Assembly (NCBI GenBank): GCA_013334225.1
Contig: JAAXXY010000002.1
Coordinates: forward strand, 2,084-66,083
Origin: Chlorobiaceae bacterium
GTDB taxonomy: Bacteria > Bacteroidota > Chlorobiia > Chlorobiales > Chlorobiaceae
DNA: 64,000 bases
Direction of reading: 5' to 3'
Positions 11,231 through 20,373 of this stretch are shown piece by piece. Every line of letters starts with the position of its first letter. Within the stretch, counting starts at the first letter, position 1. The notes below the pieces were generated by a model. That model was not told where the DNA came from, ran no database searches, and was given only the letters and a program-made list of their open reading frames with translations. Made by a program: the position numbers and the translations under genes.

Positions 11231-14200
11231 ATGTATCAACCCGAACCGCTCTGGTATAAGGACGCGATTATTTACGAGGCGCATGTAAAGACATTCTTCG
11301 ACAGCAACAACGACGGCATCGGCGATTTCCAGGGGCTCCGGCAGAAGCTTGGTTATCTCGAAAGCATCGGGGTTACTGCTATCTGGCTTCTTCCTTTCTA
11401 TCCTTCGCCACTGAGGGATGACGGTTACGATATTGCGGATTACATGTCGGTCAATCCTGACTACGGAACACTCGAAGATTTCAGGGAATTCCTCGATGAG
11501 GCGCACAGCCGCGGCCTGAAGGTCATCACCGAGCTGGTGGTGAACCACACCTCCGACCAGCATGCCTGGTTCCAGCGTGCGCGCAAGGCGCCTGCAGGTT
11601 CGCCTGAACGGAATTTCTATGTCTGGAGCGACGATCCGAACAAGTATTCCGAAACCCGTATCATTTTCCAGGATTTCGAGGCTTCCAACTGGACTTACGA
11701 TCCTGTGGCGGGACAGTATTTCTGGCACCGCTTCTTCCATCACCAGCCCGACCTGAATTTCGAGAACCCGGAGGTGCAGCGTGCACTGTTCGACGTGCTC
11801 GATTTCTGGCTCGGCATGGGTGTCGACGGTCTCAGGCTCGATGCAGTCCCATACCTTTACGAGGCCGAAGGGACCAATTGCGAAAATCTTCCTCAGACCT
11901 TTGAATTTCTGCAGAAGTTCCGCTCTTATGTCGACGAGCATTATCCCAACAGGATGCTGCTTGCCGAAGCCAACCAGTGGCCCGAGGATTCTGCGGCATA
12001 TTTCGGCAAGGGTGATATGTGCCACATGAACTTCCATTTTCCGCTCATGCCGAGGATGTACATGGCGCTTGCCATGGAAGACCGGTTCCCCATCATCGAC
12101 ATTCTCGAACAGACGCCCGAAATACCCGAAACCTGCCAATGGGCTTCCTTCCTTCGCAACCATGACGAGCTGACCCTCGAAATGGTGACCGACGAGGAGC
12201 GCGACTACATGCGGAGGGTCTATGCCCGGGACCCTAAAGCGAGGATCAACCTCGGCATCAGGCGCCGCCTCGCACCGCTCATGAACAACGACCGGCGCCG
12301 GATCGAGCTGATGAACATCATGCTGCTCTCCCTTCCGGGAACCCCGGTACTCTACTACGGCGACGAGATTGGAATGGGTGACAACTTCTACCTTGGAGAC
12401 CGCGACGGTGTCCGCACACCGATGCAGTGGAACGGCGACCGCAATGCGGGGTTTTCGCGCGCGAACCCGCAGCAGCTGCTCCTTCCGGTCATCATCGATC
12501 CGGAATACCATTACGAGGCGGTGAACGTCGAGGTGCAGGAGAGCAACGTGAATTCGCTGCTCTGGTGGATGCGCCATACCCTGGCGACGGCCCGCCGGTA
12601 TAAATCGCTCAGCCGGGGCTCCATCGAGTTCATTCAGGTGAACAATCCGAAGGTGCTGAGCTTCATCAGGCGTTTCGAGGACGAGACCATCCTGACGGTT
12701 GTGAACCTCTCGCGGAACGCTCAGGCTGTCATGTTCGATCTCTCGCATTTCGAAGGGTATATACCCGAAGAGGTTTTCAGTATGAACCGCTTCCCGAAAA
12801 TCCGGAAAACACCCTACATGGTCGCCCTTGGCTCCTACGGGTATTTCTGGCTGAAACTCGTGAAAGATACCGAAGGTGCTGAAGGGCAGCCATGTAGGGA
12901 TAAACCTTTCGCCTGTGTTTCGCGCTGGCAGTTGCTTTTTGCCGGCAAAAGCAGGGAGCAGCTCGAAACGGAAATCCTTCCCAGGTATTACCGTGCAAGC
13001 CGCTGGTTCGGCGGCAAGGCAAGGACGATCATGCGCATCGCCATCGTCGATACCATTCCGGTTGCCGGCATCGACAAGGCGAAGCTTCTTGTCACTGAAG
13101 TCTACTACGCCAGCGGAGAAAATGAACTTTACCAGCTTCCGGTATCTTTCACTCCGGTTTCCTCGATAAGTTCCGGGGATGACAGTTTCCGCAAGCGGGT
13201 CATTGCACGGGCCGTCGTGGGTGATGAAGAAGGGTACCTCTGCGATGCGACCTATGATAACCGATTCCTCAGCAAGTTGTTCCAGCTGCTTGCCGGTCGG
13301 GATGCATGGAAGGGAAAATCGGGTATCGTATCCGGTGTTAAATCCACTGCGATTGAAGCTTTGCAGGAGAAACTCGCCAACGGTGAAGTCGAACCTGAGC
13401 TGATGGGTGCAGAACAGACAAATACATCGATCAGGTTTCATAACGAGCTTTGTTTCAAACTTTACCGAAGAATCGAAAACGGCGTCTCTCCGGAAGTTGA
13501 GATGTGCCGCGCGCTGAGTGACCGGACATCCTTCAGGAACCTGCCTCGCTACCTTGGGTCGCTGAACTACGACCAGAACCGTGCCAGCCGCTTTTCGCTT
13601 GGTATCCTGCAGAACTATGTTCCGAACGAGGGGGATGCGTGGCAGCTCTCGCTCGGCTATGTGAAACGTTATTATGATGATGTTCTTGCCAGGATACATA
13701 CCGGCATTTCGCTTCCTGAGCTTCCACGGCTGAGCGGCGATCCGGTCAAACTTCCTGCCGTCATGCATGAACTGCTTGGAGAAGCCTGGCTCGGGATGAT
13801 CGAGAAACTTTCCGAACGTACGGCCGAAATGCACCTTTCTCTCGCGTCGCTTGAGAACGATCCGGCATTCGCGCCGGAGCCGTTTACAACGCTCTACCAG
13901 CGGTCGATTTACCAGGCGATGTGCGAGCAGGTGAAGCGGACGGTTATCCTGATCCGGGAGATCAAATCCAGGCTTTCCGAAGAAAATCAGCAGCTCTGCA
14001 ACCAGCTCCTGCAGAAGCACAAGCAGCTTCTGCAGCAGTTCGATCCGGTCAGGATAGAGAAAATCGATTCCCTCAAGATCAGGATCCACGGCGATTATCA
14101 CCTCGGCCAGGTGCTCTATACCGGCAAGGACTTCGTCATCATCGATTTCGAGGGTGAACCGGCCAGATCGCTTTCCGAGCGAAAGATCAAACGGTCGGTG

Positions 14201-14533
14201 TTCCGCGATATTTCAGGCATGCTCCGTTCGTTCGACTATGCAGCGTTCAACGTGCTCCACAAGGGAACCACTGTTTTCCGCACCGAAGACCGGGCACTGC
14301 TCGAACCCTGGGCTGACCGCTGGGGCTTCTATGTGGGCCAGCATTTCATCGACACCTATTTCGCAAAGACTGCCGGCAGCAATATCGTGCCTGCGGAACA
14401 GGATCAGCGCGAGCATCTCATGAGGGCCTACCTGATGAACAAGGCGGTCTACGAGCTGAACTACGAGCTCAACAACCGGCCGGACTGGGTTGATATTCCG
14501 CTCAGGGGAATCCTGAAGATCCTCGAATCCTGA
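11231..14533 (+). CDS. treS: Trehalose synthase-maltokinase fusion (TreS-Mak)
   Basis: An 1100-residue two-enzyme protein. Residues 1 to about 550 are a GH13 trehalose synthase (WYKDAIIYEAHVKTFFDSN; nucleophile in VDGLRLDAVPYL; acid/base in LLAEANQW; FLRNHDEL), which interconverts trehalose and maltose. From about 570 the protein is a maltokinase with the kinase-like motifs IHGDYHLGQVL and VIIDFEGEPARS near residues 955-980, making maltose-1-phosphate for GlgE. The fusion is known in other bacteria. It follows glgE by 50 bases, so the pair should be one transcript turning trehalose into alpha-glucan. Confidence 0.95.
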   Translation: MYQPEPLWYKDAIIYEAHVKTFFDSNNDGIGDFQGLRQKLGYLESIGVTAIWLLPFYPSPLRDDGYDIADYMSVNPDYGTLEDFREFLDEAHSRGLKVITELVVNHTSDQHAWFQRARKAPAGSPERNFYVWSDDPNKYSETRIIFQDFEASNWTYDPVAGQYFWHRFFHHQPDLNFENPEVQRALFDVLDFWLGMGVDGLRLDAVPYLYEAEGTNCENLPQTFEFLQKFRSYVDEHYPNRMLLAEANQWPEDSAAYFGKGDMCHMNFHFPLMPRMYMALAMEDRFPIIDILEQTPEIPETCQWASFLRNHDELTLEMVTDEERDYMRRVYARDPKARINLGIRRRLAPLMNNDRRRIELMNIMLLSLPGTPVLYYGDEIGMGDNFYLGDRDGVRTPMQWNGDRNAGFSRANPQQLLLPVIIDPEYHYEAVNVEVQESNVNSLLWWMRHTLATARRYKSLSRGSIEFIQVNNPKVLSFIRRFEDETILTVVNLSRNAQAVMFDLSHFEGYIPEEVFSMNRFPKIRKTPYMVALGSYGYFWLKLVKDTEGAEGQPCRDKPFACVSRWQLLFAGKSREQLETEILPRYYRASRWFGGKARTIMRIAIVDTIPVAGIDKAKLLVTEVYYASGENELYQLPVSFTPVSSISSGDDSFRKRVIARAVVGDEEGYLCDATYDNRFLSKLFQLLAGRDAWKGKSGIVSGVKSTAIEALQEKLANGEVEPELMGAEQTNTSIRFHNELCFKLYRRIENGVSPEVEMCRALSDRTSFRNLPRYLGSLNYDQNRASRFSLGILQNYVPNEGDAWQLSLGYVKRYYDDVLARIHTGISLPELPRLSGDPVKLPAVMHELLGEAWLGMIEKLSERTAEMHLSLASLENDPAFAPEPFTTLYQRSIYQAMCEQVKRTVILIREIKSRLSEENQQLCNQLLQKHKQLLQQFDPVRIEKIDSLKIRIHGDYHLGQVLYTGKDFVIIDFEGEPARSLSERKIKRSVFRDISGMLRSFDYAAFNVLHKGTTVFRTEDRALLEPWADRWGFYVGQHFIDTYFAKTAGSNIVPAEQDQREHLMRAYLMNKAVYELNYELNNRPDWVDIPLRGILKILES

Positions 14534-14545
14534 GATCGAATCATG

Positions 14546-14587
14546 CAGACGGGCTTGTCTCCGCAAATGAGCCGGGCCTGTTTTTTT
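14546..14587 (+). terminator. Probable terminator after treS-mak
   Basis: A broken stem (CAG/CTG and GGCT/AGCC with an interior loop) is followed by seven T bases just after the treS-mak stop. Confidence 0.45.
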
Positions 14588-14612
14588 CACCGTTTCATTG
14601 TCATCGATCTTC

Positions 14613-15257
14613 ATGGAAGAGTTTTCCATCCAGACCATTGTGAACGGCAGGTATCTCATTCGCAAGCCCCTGCAGACAGGTTCAGAATTGCTTATTGCCG
14701 GCTTCCATGGTTACGGGCAGACGGCTGAGGACGAGCTTGCTCTGCTCGCTTCGATCCCCGGGTCGGAAACATGCACACTCTGTTCCATCGAGGCGCTTCA
14801 TCCGTTTTATACGCCGAAAGGGGACCCTGGCGCCTGCTGGATGACCAGCCGCCAGCGGGAAACGCGCATCGAAGAAAATGTACGCTATGTCGAGGCGGTT
14901 ATCGAAAGGGTCCTGCATCCGGGGATCAAACTCGTCTTTCACGGTTTTTCACAGGGTACGGGCATGGCATGCCGTGCAGCTCTTTCTGGAAAGCATCGTG
15001 CTTCAGGAGTGATGCTGCTTGGCGGGGATATCCCTCCCGAACTTGCACTGACGGACCGGAGGTTGAATGTGCATATTGCCCGGGGAAACCGGGACCCGAT
15101 CTATAAGCAGGAGAACTTCAGGAGCGATTGCACCCGTCTCGATGAGGCCGGTATCAGCCATATTTCCTGCTCGTTTACCGGGGGGCATGAAGCTGCAGCG
15201 GAATATTCTGAATCTGCCGGAGAGTTTCTGCAATCGATGATCCTTTGCCGTTCCTGA
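14613..15257 (+). CDS. Phospholipase/carboxylesterase-family hydrolase
   Basis: A 214-residue cytoplasmic alpha/beta hydrolase beginning MEEFSIQTIVNG. The oxyanion strand is LLIAGFHGYGQ, the nucleophile elbow GFSQGTGMA holds the serine, ARGNRDPIY near residue 160 should supply the aspartate, and FTGGHEAAAEY supplies the histidine. This order fits the phospholipase/carboxylesterase (Abhydrolase_2) family. The ATG at 14613 is preferred over an upstream TTG. The substrate is unknown. It is separated from treS-mak by a likely terminator and converges on mazG. Confidence 0.85.
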   Translation: MEEFSIQTIVNGRYLIRKPLQTGSELLIAGFHGYGQTAEDELALLASIPGSETCTLCSIEALHPFYTPKGDPGACWMTSRQRETRIEENVRYVEAVIERVLHPGIKLVFHGFSQGTGMACRAALSGKHRASGVMLLGGDIPPELALTDRRLNVHIARGNRDPIYKQENFRSDCTRLDEAGISHISCSFTGGHEAAAEYSESAGEFLQSMILCRS

Positions 15258-15298
15258 TTCATGGTATTCAGGCTCTGTTCATTGCTATCGCTTGAGCT

Positions 15299-16105
15299 TC
15301 ATCTCTTCGCCTCGTTCCAGAGACTGTCGAGCTCTTCGGCGGTATAATCCTGCCAGGTGCGTCCCGAGGCTTCCACTTTTTCTTCGACCTTGCGGAACCG
15401 GCCCATGAACTTGTTGGTTGATTTGCGAAGAGCATCTTCCGGGTTGGCCCCGAGGAAGCGGCTGTAATTCACGATGGTGAAGAGCAGGTCGCCGAACTCC
15501 TCTTCCTGTTCCTCCCTGCTTCCGGCATGTTTCAGTTCCTCCAGTTCTTCGGCAAGCTTTTCAAGAACGCTTTCACCGTCAGTCCAGTCAAAACCGACAC
15601 CGGATACTTTTTTCTGCACGCGGTAGGCGCGAAGAAGTTCCGACATGGCTTTCGGCACACCGTCGAGCAGGCTCTTGCGACCTTCCTTCATTTTCAGGGT
15701 TTCCCAGTTTTTCAGCACTTCCTGTTCGGTTTCAGCCGAAGTCTCCCCGAAAACATGCGGATGTCGGCTGATAAGCTTGGTACAGAGGGCGTCGAAGACG
15801 TCGTGAAAGGAAAAGCTGCCGTTCTCTTCACCGAAAACGACCTGTAAACAGAGGTGCAGAAAAAGGTCACCAAGCTCTTTTTTCAGTTCATCGACATCTT
15901 TCCGGTCGATCGCGTCAACAAGCTCGTAACTTTCCTCGAGCAGCAGGTGGGCAAGGGATTCCGCTGTCTGTTTCCTGTCCCAGGGACATTCCTGCCGCAG
16001 CACTTTCACGAGTTTCAATACCCGCTCAAATTCTTCGGGCAGCGTTCTTTCTTTCCGGAGCATAATTTCCGCTTTCATCATCTCCATGGCCGTTTTGTCA
16101 TGCAT
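15299..16105 (-). CDS. mazG: Nucleoside triphosphate pyrophosphohydrolase MazG
   Basis: A 268-residue house-cleaning enzyme that hydrolyses nucleoside triphosphates to monophosphates and pyrophosphate. It has two MazG domains: the first with LRQECPWDRKQT, LLLEESYELVDAI and ELGDLFLHLCLQVVF (the metal-binding ExxE and ExxD motifs), the second with EKLAEELEELK and EEFGDLLFTIVNYSRFL. The length is typical. Several in-frame Met codons follow the first one (16087, 16081 and later) and none has a strong ribosome binding site, so the exact start is uncertain. It is divergent from the short-chain dehydrogenase gene. Confidence 0.93.
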   Translation of the reverse strand: MHDKTAMEMMKAEIMLRKERTLPEEFERVLKLVKVLRQECPWDRKQTAESLAHLLLEESYELVDAIDRKDVDELKKELGDLFLHLCLQVVFGEENGSFSFHDVFDALCTKLISRHPHVFGETSAETEQEVLKNWETLKMKEGRKSLLDGVPKAMSELLRAYRVQKKVSGVGFDWTDGESVLEKLAEELEELKHAGSREEQEEEFGDLLFTIVNYSRFLGANPEDALRKSTNKFMGRFRKVEEKVEASGRTWQDYTAEELDSLWNEAKR

Positions 16106-16215
16106 GCATCGCAGCTTTTTTTTGTTGTTCCTGCAACTGGTTCGGAATTTACTCTTTCTTTCAGCTATTCATTATACTTTAGTGAGCCATCGTTAAACTT
16201 GCAACAACTGAAACT

Positions 16216-16887
16216 GTGGAAATAAGAGACAAGGTTGCCGTTGTGACCGGTTCGAGTTCCGGCATAGGGTATAATACGGCAAAAGTTCTTCTTGAAAAAG
16301 GCGCAGTGGTTTACGGGCTGAGCCGCCGGGAGACGGAAATTTCACATCCCGCATTCAGATGGATAGAGACCGATCTTTCGTTTTCCGGCGACATCGATGC
16401 GGCTTTTGCGTCGATCAGGCAAGGTCATCCGGATATTTCCCTGCTCGTCAACAATGCCGGAATCGGGATGTTCGGCGATATCGAGACCATCACTCCCGAA
16501 ATGTGGCAGCGGGCAGTGGATGTGAACCTGACAGCGGCTTTTCTCTGTTCGAGAAAGGTTGTTCCTCTTATGAAGAAACGGCAGTTCGGCATGATCGTGA
16601 ACATCGCTTCTATTGCCGGAAAGCATGGATTCAAGGGAGGATCGGCATACTGTGCGACGAAATTCGGCCTGGCGGGCTTATCCGAATCTCTCATGGAAGA
16701 GCTTCGGCCTTTCGGTATAAGGGTCAGCTGTATTTTTCCGGGATCGGTAGATACCGCTTTTTTCAGCGGAACATCCATGCATCCGGCAAAACTCATGAAG
16801 CCTGAGGATGTTGCCCGGATCATCGTTAACGCGATTGAAACACCTGACGGGATCCTGCCCGATCAGATCGTCATACGTCCAACATAA
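16216..16887 (+). CDS. Short-chain dehydrogenase/reductase
   Basis: A 223-residue cytoplasmic oxidoreductase starting at GTG. The glycine-rich cofactor loop is VTGSSSGIGYNTAK (residues about 10-24), NNAGIG follows, and the catalytic set is the serine in NIASIAG with Tyr and Lys in YCATK. The N-terminal loop and the RR after it (LSRRETE) favour NADPH. The substrate is not identifiable. It ends 18 bases before mnmE, so the two are probably co-transcribed, although nothing links their functions. Confidence 0.92.
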   Translation: MEIRDKVAVVTGSSSGIGYNTAKVLLEKGAVVYGLSRRETEISHPAFRWIETDLSFSGDIDAAFASIRQGHPDISLLVNNAGIGMFGDIETITPEMWQRAVDVNLTAAFLCSRKVVPLMKKRQFGMIVNIASIAGKHGFKGGSAYCATKFGLAGLSESLMEELRPFGIRVSCIFPGSVDTAFFSGTSMHPAKLMKPEDVARIIVNAIETPDGILPDQIVIRPT

Positions 16888-16905
16888 CATTCTGTTTACA
16901 CAGTC

Positions 16906-18327
16906 ATGACAGCATCGACCGTTCATATCGACCAGGGAGAAGCAATTGCCGCCATCGCCACGCCGGTAGGGGCAGGTGCGCTTGCGGTTGTGCGTATCAG
17001 CGGCAGGGGGGTTTTCGATATTGCCCAGCGCGTTTTCAGGAAAGCTGGTGATCCGGACTTTCTCTTTTCACGGTCTAAAGGATACAGGGCCCATTTCGGC
17101 ACCATGCATGATCGAGAGGGTCTGATCGACGAGGTGATCGCCCTGGTTTTCAGGTCGCCGAACTCCTTCACCATGGAAGACTCGATCGAGTTCAGCTGCC
17201 ATGGCGGGCCGGTCGTGGTGAAGCATATCCTGCAGGTGCTGCTCGACGAGGGGTGCAGGCTGGCCGAACCGGGAGAGTTCACCCGCCGTGCTTTTCTGAA
17301 CGGACGGATCGACCTGCTGCAGGCCGAGGCTATCGGAGAGATGATCCATGCGCGGACGGAATCGGCATTCAGGACAGCTGTCACGCAGATGCAGGGCACG
17401 TTGTCCGCCCGCCTCGACGCCATGAGGGAGCGCCTGCTCCATTCATGCGCCCTGCTCGAGCTCGAACTCGATTTCAGTGAGGAGGATGTCGAGTTCCAGA
17501 GCCGTACCGAGCTTGAAGAGGAACTTGCAACCCTTCAGGACGAGCTTCGTAAGCTGATCGATTCCTACCGGCATGGCCGGTTGCTGAAGGAGGGTGTGGC
17601 GACGGTTATCGCGGGGAAACCGAACGCTGGCAAATCGACTCTGCTCAACGCGCTGCTCGGTGAAGAGCGGGCGATCGTGAGCCATATGCCCGGCACGACG
17701 CGCGACTATATCGAGGAGTGTTTCATTCACGAAAAGACCATGTTCCGTCTCACCGATACAGCCGGACTTCGCGAGGTCGATGAAGAGATCGAGCACGAAG
17801 GTGTAATCAGGAGCTACCGGAAAATTTCACAGGCCGACCTGATACTCTATCTCGTCGATATCTCCGGGGAGGAGCTTTCAGGCGATATTTCCCGGATAAG
17901 GCAGTTTCAGGAGGAATACCCTGAAGCCCGCATGATCGTTGCCGCGAACAAGATCGACCTGGCTGCGGATGCTTCGGAGCAAATTGCCATGCTTCGCAAT
18001 GCTGCCGGATGCGAGGTTTGCGGCATTTCCGCCGCGAAAGGCGAGGGGATCGAAGGGTTGCTGCACCTGATGGCAACCATGGTCGAAGGGCTCGACAAGA
18101 TTCACGAAGCAAGCGTGCTCGTGACCAGCCTGCGCCACTACGAAGCGCTCCGCAACGCGTCGGACGCGCTCGATAACGCGAAAATGCTTATCGAAAGCGG
18201 CGAAGGTACCGAACTGATCGCCTTCGAGCTCCGTTCCTCGCTTGATTACGTCGGGGAAATAACAGGGAAGGTTGTGAACGAGGAGATACTCAATCTGATT
18301 TTTGATCGCTTCTGCATCGGGAAGTGA
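16906..18327 (+). CDS. mnmE: tRNA modification GTPase MnmE
   Basis: A 473-residue GTPase that, with MnmG, builds the 5-carboxymethylaminomethyl group on wobble uridines. The N-terminal tetrahydrofolate-binding domain (AIATPVGAGALAVVRISG) is followed by a helical domain with the GTPase inserted: P-loop GKPNAGKSTLLNALL near residue 230, switch PGTTRDYIEE, DTAGLRE, and the NKID specificity motif. The last residues, FCIGK, are the conserved C terminus whose cysteine is characteristic. Length and domain order are normal. Confidence 0.98.
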   Translation: MTASTVHIDQGEAIAAIATPVGAGALAVVRISGRGVFDIAQRVFRKAGDPDFLFSRSKGYRAHFGTMHDREGLIDEVIALVFRSPNSFTMEDSIEFSCHGGPVVVKHILQVLLDEGCRLAEPGEFTRRAFLNGRIDLLQAEAIGEMIHARTESAFRTAVTQMQGTLSARLDAMRERLLHSCALLELELDFSEEDVEFQSRTELEEELATLQDELRKLIDSYRHGRLLKEGVATVIAGKPNAGKSTLLNALLGEERAIVSHMPGTTRDYIEECFIHEKTMFRLTDTAGLREVDEEIEHEGVIRSYRKISQADLILYLVDISGEELSGDISRIRQFQEEYPEARMIVAANKIDLAADASEQIAMLRNAAGCEVCGISAAKGEGIEGLLHLMATMVEGLDKIHEASVLVTSLRHYEALRNASDALDNAKMLIESGEGTELIAFELRSSLDYVGEITGKVVNEEILNLIFDRFCIGK

Positions 18328-18334
18328 AGCGGCT

Positions 18335-18396
18335 TTTATCAAGCAATTCCTGAACCGGATCAGTTACGGAAACGGTTAAAGGAGCTGCTTGATAAA
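18335..18396. repeat. Inverted repeat between convergent genes
   Basis: Arms TTTATCAAGCA (18335-18345) and TGCTTGATAAA (18386-18396) are perfect 11-bp inverted copies, and an inner AACCG/CGGTT pair nests inside them. It lies between mnmE and the convergent MORN gene. It could be a bidirectional terminator without a clear T run, or the scar of a small mobile element. Confidence 0.5.
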
Positions 18397-18430
18397 TGAG
18401 ATTTTTGTTCTAAATACGCTTTCAGATCGA

Positions 18431-19264
18431 TCAGGGGCCGACAAATTCATCATCGGCCCAATGGCCTTTGTCGATCTTGCCGTTGTTATAGTAAAACGTT
18501 CCGAGGCCCTGGCGTCTGCCATCGACATACTCACCATCGTACTTCTCTCCGTCAGGCCATGTATAAACACCTTTGCCGTTTCGAACGTTATCCTTAAAAA
18601 GTCCTTCGTACCGTTCGCCATTAGGCCAGGTGTAAACTCCTTTGCCGGTCCGTTTGTCATCGACAAAATTGCCATCGTACCGTTCGCCGTTAGCCAGGGT
18701 CAATACTCCTTTTCCATGGAATTTGCCATCGATGTAGTTCCCTTCGTAGCGGTCTCCATTGGAGTTGGTATAAATTGCCTTGCCGGTCCGCTTGCCCTCG
18801 ACAAAGTCTCCTTCGTACCGGGCACCGCTCGCCCACGTTTTTACCCCTTTGCCATGAAATTTGCTGTTGACAAAGTTTCCTTCGTAACGGTCACCATTCG
18901 ACCATGTATAAACCCCTTTTCCCTTGAATCTGCCATCGTCAAAGTTTCCTTCGAAATTGTCGCCGATAGGCCAGGAATAAACTCCCTTGCCGTTCTGTCT
19001 GCCCTTGCGCATCGTTCCTTCATACTTTTCTTCGGGTTTATCCTTGACATACCATTGCAACAGTCCGTCACCTTCAGCATAGCCGTTCTTGTCGGTACTG
19101 CCTGACCAGCTTGCCGATGCATCTGATGCATGAGTCTGGTTCCATATCTTCACCCCTTCTTTCGTCACGGTCCATTGTTCTTCTCCGAGAACGGGAATAG
19201 TATAAATGGTACAGGTAACGAGCATCATCATTACCATCAGAACATGTTTGAAGAATCGTTTCAT
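18431..19264 (-). CDS. Exported MORN-repeat protein
   Basis: A 277-residue protein with an N-terminal hydrophobic segment (MKRFFKHVLMVMMMLVTCTI) followed by a region of about 55 residues and then roughly nine MORN repeats of 23 residues (pattern GDRYEGNFVNSKFHGKGVYTW). MORN arrays form curved beta sheets that bind lipids or proteins. The ATG at 19264 starts directly at the signal peptide; an earlier codon would add a charged leader. The mature protein is probably periplasmic or surface-attached. Its role cannot be told from the sequence. It stands alone, convergent with mnmE. Confidence 0.88.
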   Translation of the reverse strand: MKRFFKHVLMVMMMLVTCTIYTIPVLGEEQWTVTKEGVKIWNQTHASDASASWSGSTDKNGYAEGDGLLQWYVKDKPEEKYEGTMRKGRQNGKGVYSWPIGDNFEGNFDDGRFKGKGVYTWSNGDRYEGNFVNSKFHGKGVKTWASGARYEGDFVEGKRTGKAIYTNSNGDRYEGNYIDGKFHGKGVLTLANGERYDGNFVDDKRTGKGVYTWPNGERYEGLFKDNVRNGKGVYTWPDGEKYDGEYVDGRRQGLGTFYYNNGKIDKGHWADDEFVGP

Positions 19265-19530
19265 TTGCAATGCCTCCAGCGGCTTGGGGTTGATGATCTG
19301 ACTCTGTTCGTGATACATCGGGAACTGATATGTCACTTGAACAGAGAGCTTACAAAGGCAAAAGCCCGGAAAGATTTCACTTCGAATAAAACCGGCAACA
19401 GCCCTGTTTCGGCATGGAAAAGAGGACGGTTGTTCAGTAAAGAGTAATGTGTTCTTAATAAAGAGTAAGTGTTATCAATTTTTTTTCAAAGCGATGGGGA
19501 ATATTTTTTAGAGAATCAGGGTGCATGAAT
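19265..19530. other. Non-coding gap upstream of the MORN gene
   Basis: About 265 bases holding the MORN-gene promoter; no gene seen. It is AT-rich near 19440-19510. Confidence 0.4.
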
Positions 19531-19563
19531 CTGCACGGCTTTCCTTGCCGGTCAACCGTGCAG
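19531..19563 (-). terminator. Hairpin after ccsA
   Basis: CTGCACGG and CCGTGCAG form a perfect 8-bp stem around a 17-base loop, 12 bases past the ccsA stop. There is no T run directly after it, so it may stabilise the transcript end rather than terminate. Confidence 0.45.
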
Positions 19564-19575
19564 GCAAAAGAGGTA

Positions 19576-20373
19576 CTATCCCTTCGTGTAGGTATGGACG
19601 CTGTTCTGTGACGATGGGAGGTAGTTCACGCCGAACCAGCAGACGAGCAGGACAATAAATGAAAGCGCGAGGTACCATTGCAGCTTGCTGCGGTCGATCT
19701 TGTAACTGTTTGCATGCAGGTACGCAAGGTATGCGAGCCATGAAAGAAACGCCCATGTTTCCTTCGGGTCCCAGGTCCAGTAATGGCCCCAGGCCTCTTT
19801 CGCCCAGAGCGCTCCGAAAATCAGCCCGAAGGTGAGAAAGACGAACCCGAGTATGGAGAGGTAATGCGCAACAGTTACTCCGGCATCGTTGTTTTTCGAG
19901 CGCAATTCGAGATAGACATTGTGCGAGGCGGCAGTTGACGCGGCGGCAAGAAAGACATACCCCACAAGGTAAACGACGACATGCGGAACGAACCACGGGC
20001 TCTGCAGTGCCGGCATGAGTGTTTTGTCGAACACCTCCGGGTGCATAAGGTTGATGATGAGGAAAAACGATGCGAGCGCCATGCAGTAGTACTTGAGCCA
20101 TCCTATTTTCCAGCGGAATTCAACGATAAATCCGACAATAGGGATAAGCGCCGCATACCAGAGCCTTGTTTCACCAAGCGTTCTGAGTGGGGGCCGCCCG
20201 AGAAAATTCCAGTACCATGCGATATATCCGGCGATAATTGCCGAACCGGTCAATGAGAGAATATAACCCGGGATCTTCAATCCGGCGTTTTTACCCGAGA
20301 AGACTCCAAGGATTGCGCCGGCAGCCCAGAGTGCCATGGCGGCTATTGCCGCTGTGTTGAAATCTATTGCCAT
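19576..20373 (-). CDS. ccsA: Cytochrome c assembly protein CcsA (System II)
   Basis: A 265-residue membrane protein with about eight transmembrane helices. The tryptophan-rich heme-handling motif WGHYWTWDPKETW lies near residue 210, with histidines that bind heme on either side (MHPEVF, PHVVVY). With ResB/CcsB it moves heme across the cytoplasmic membrane and attaches it to CxxCH motifs of periplasmic apocytochromes. It overlaps the resB stop by one base (TAATG), so the two are translationally coupled. The many c-type cytochromes downstream in this window are its likely clients. Confidence 0.93.
   Translation of the reverse strand: MAIDFNTAAIAAMALWAAGAILGVFSGKNAGLKIPGYILSLTGSAIIAGYIAWYWNFLGRPPLRTLGETRLWYAALIPIVGFIVEFRWKIGWLKYYCMALASFFLIINLMHPEVFDKTLMPALQSPWFVPHVVVYLVGYVFLAAASTAASHNVYLELRSKNNDAGVTVAHYLSILGFVFLTFGLIFGALWAKEAWGHYWTWDPKETWAFLSWLAYLAYLHANSYKIDRSKLQWYLALSFIVLLVCWFGVNYLPSSQNSVHTYTKG

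Noticed and set aside
11216-14101. 961-codon open frame antisense to treS-mak
   Set aside because: Its residues are the mirror of GC-rich codon use in the real gene, it has no domain, and the plus-strand frame is a clear two-enzyme protein.
16240-16262. tRNA-like TTCGA core at the start of the dehydrogenase gene
   Set aside because: It lies in the cofactor-loop codons and no cloverleaf can be formed.
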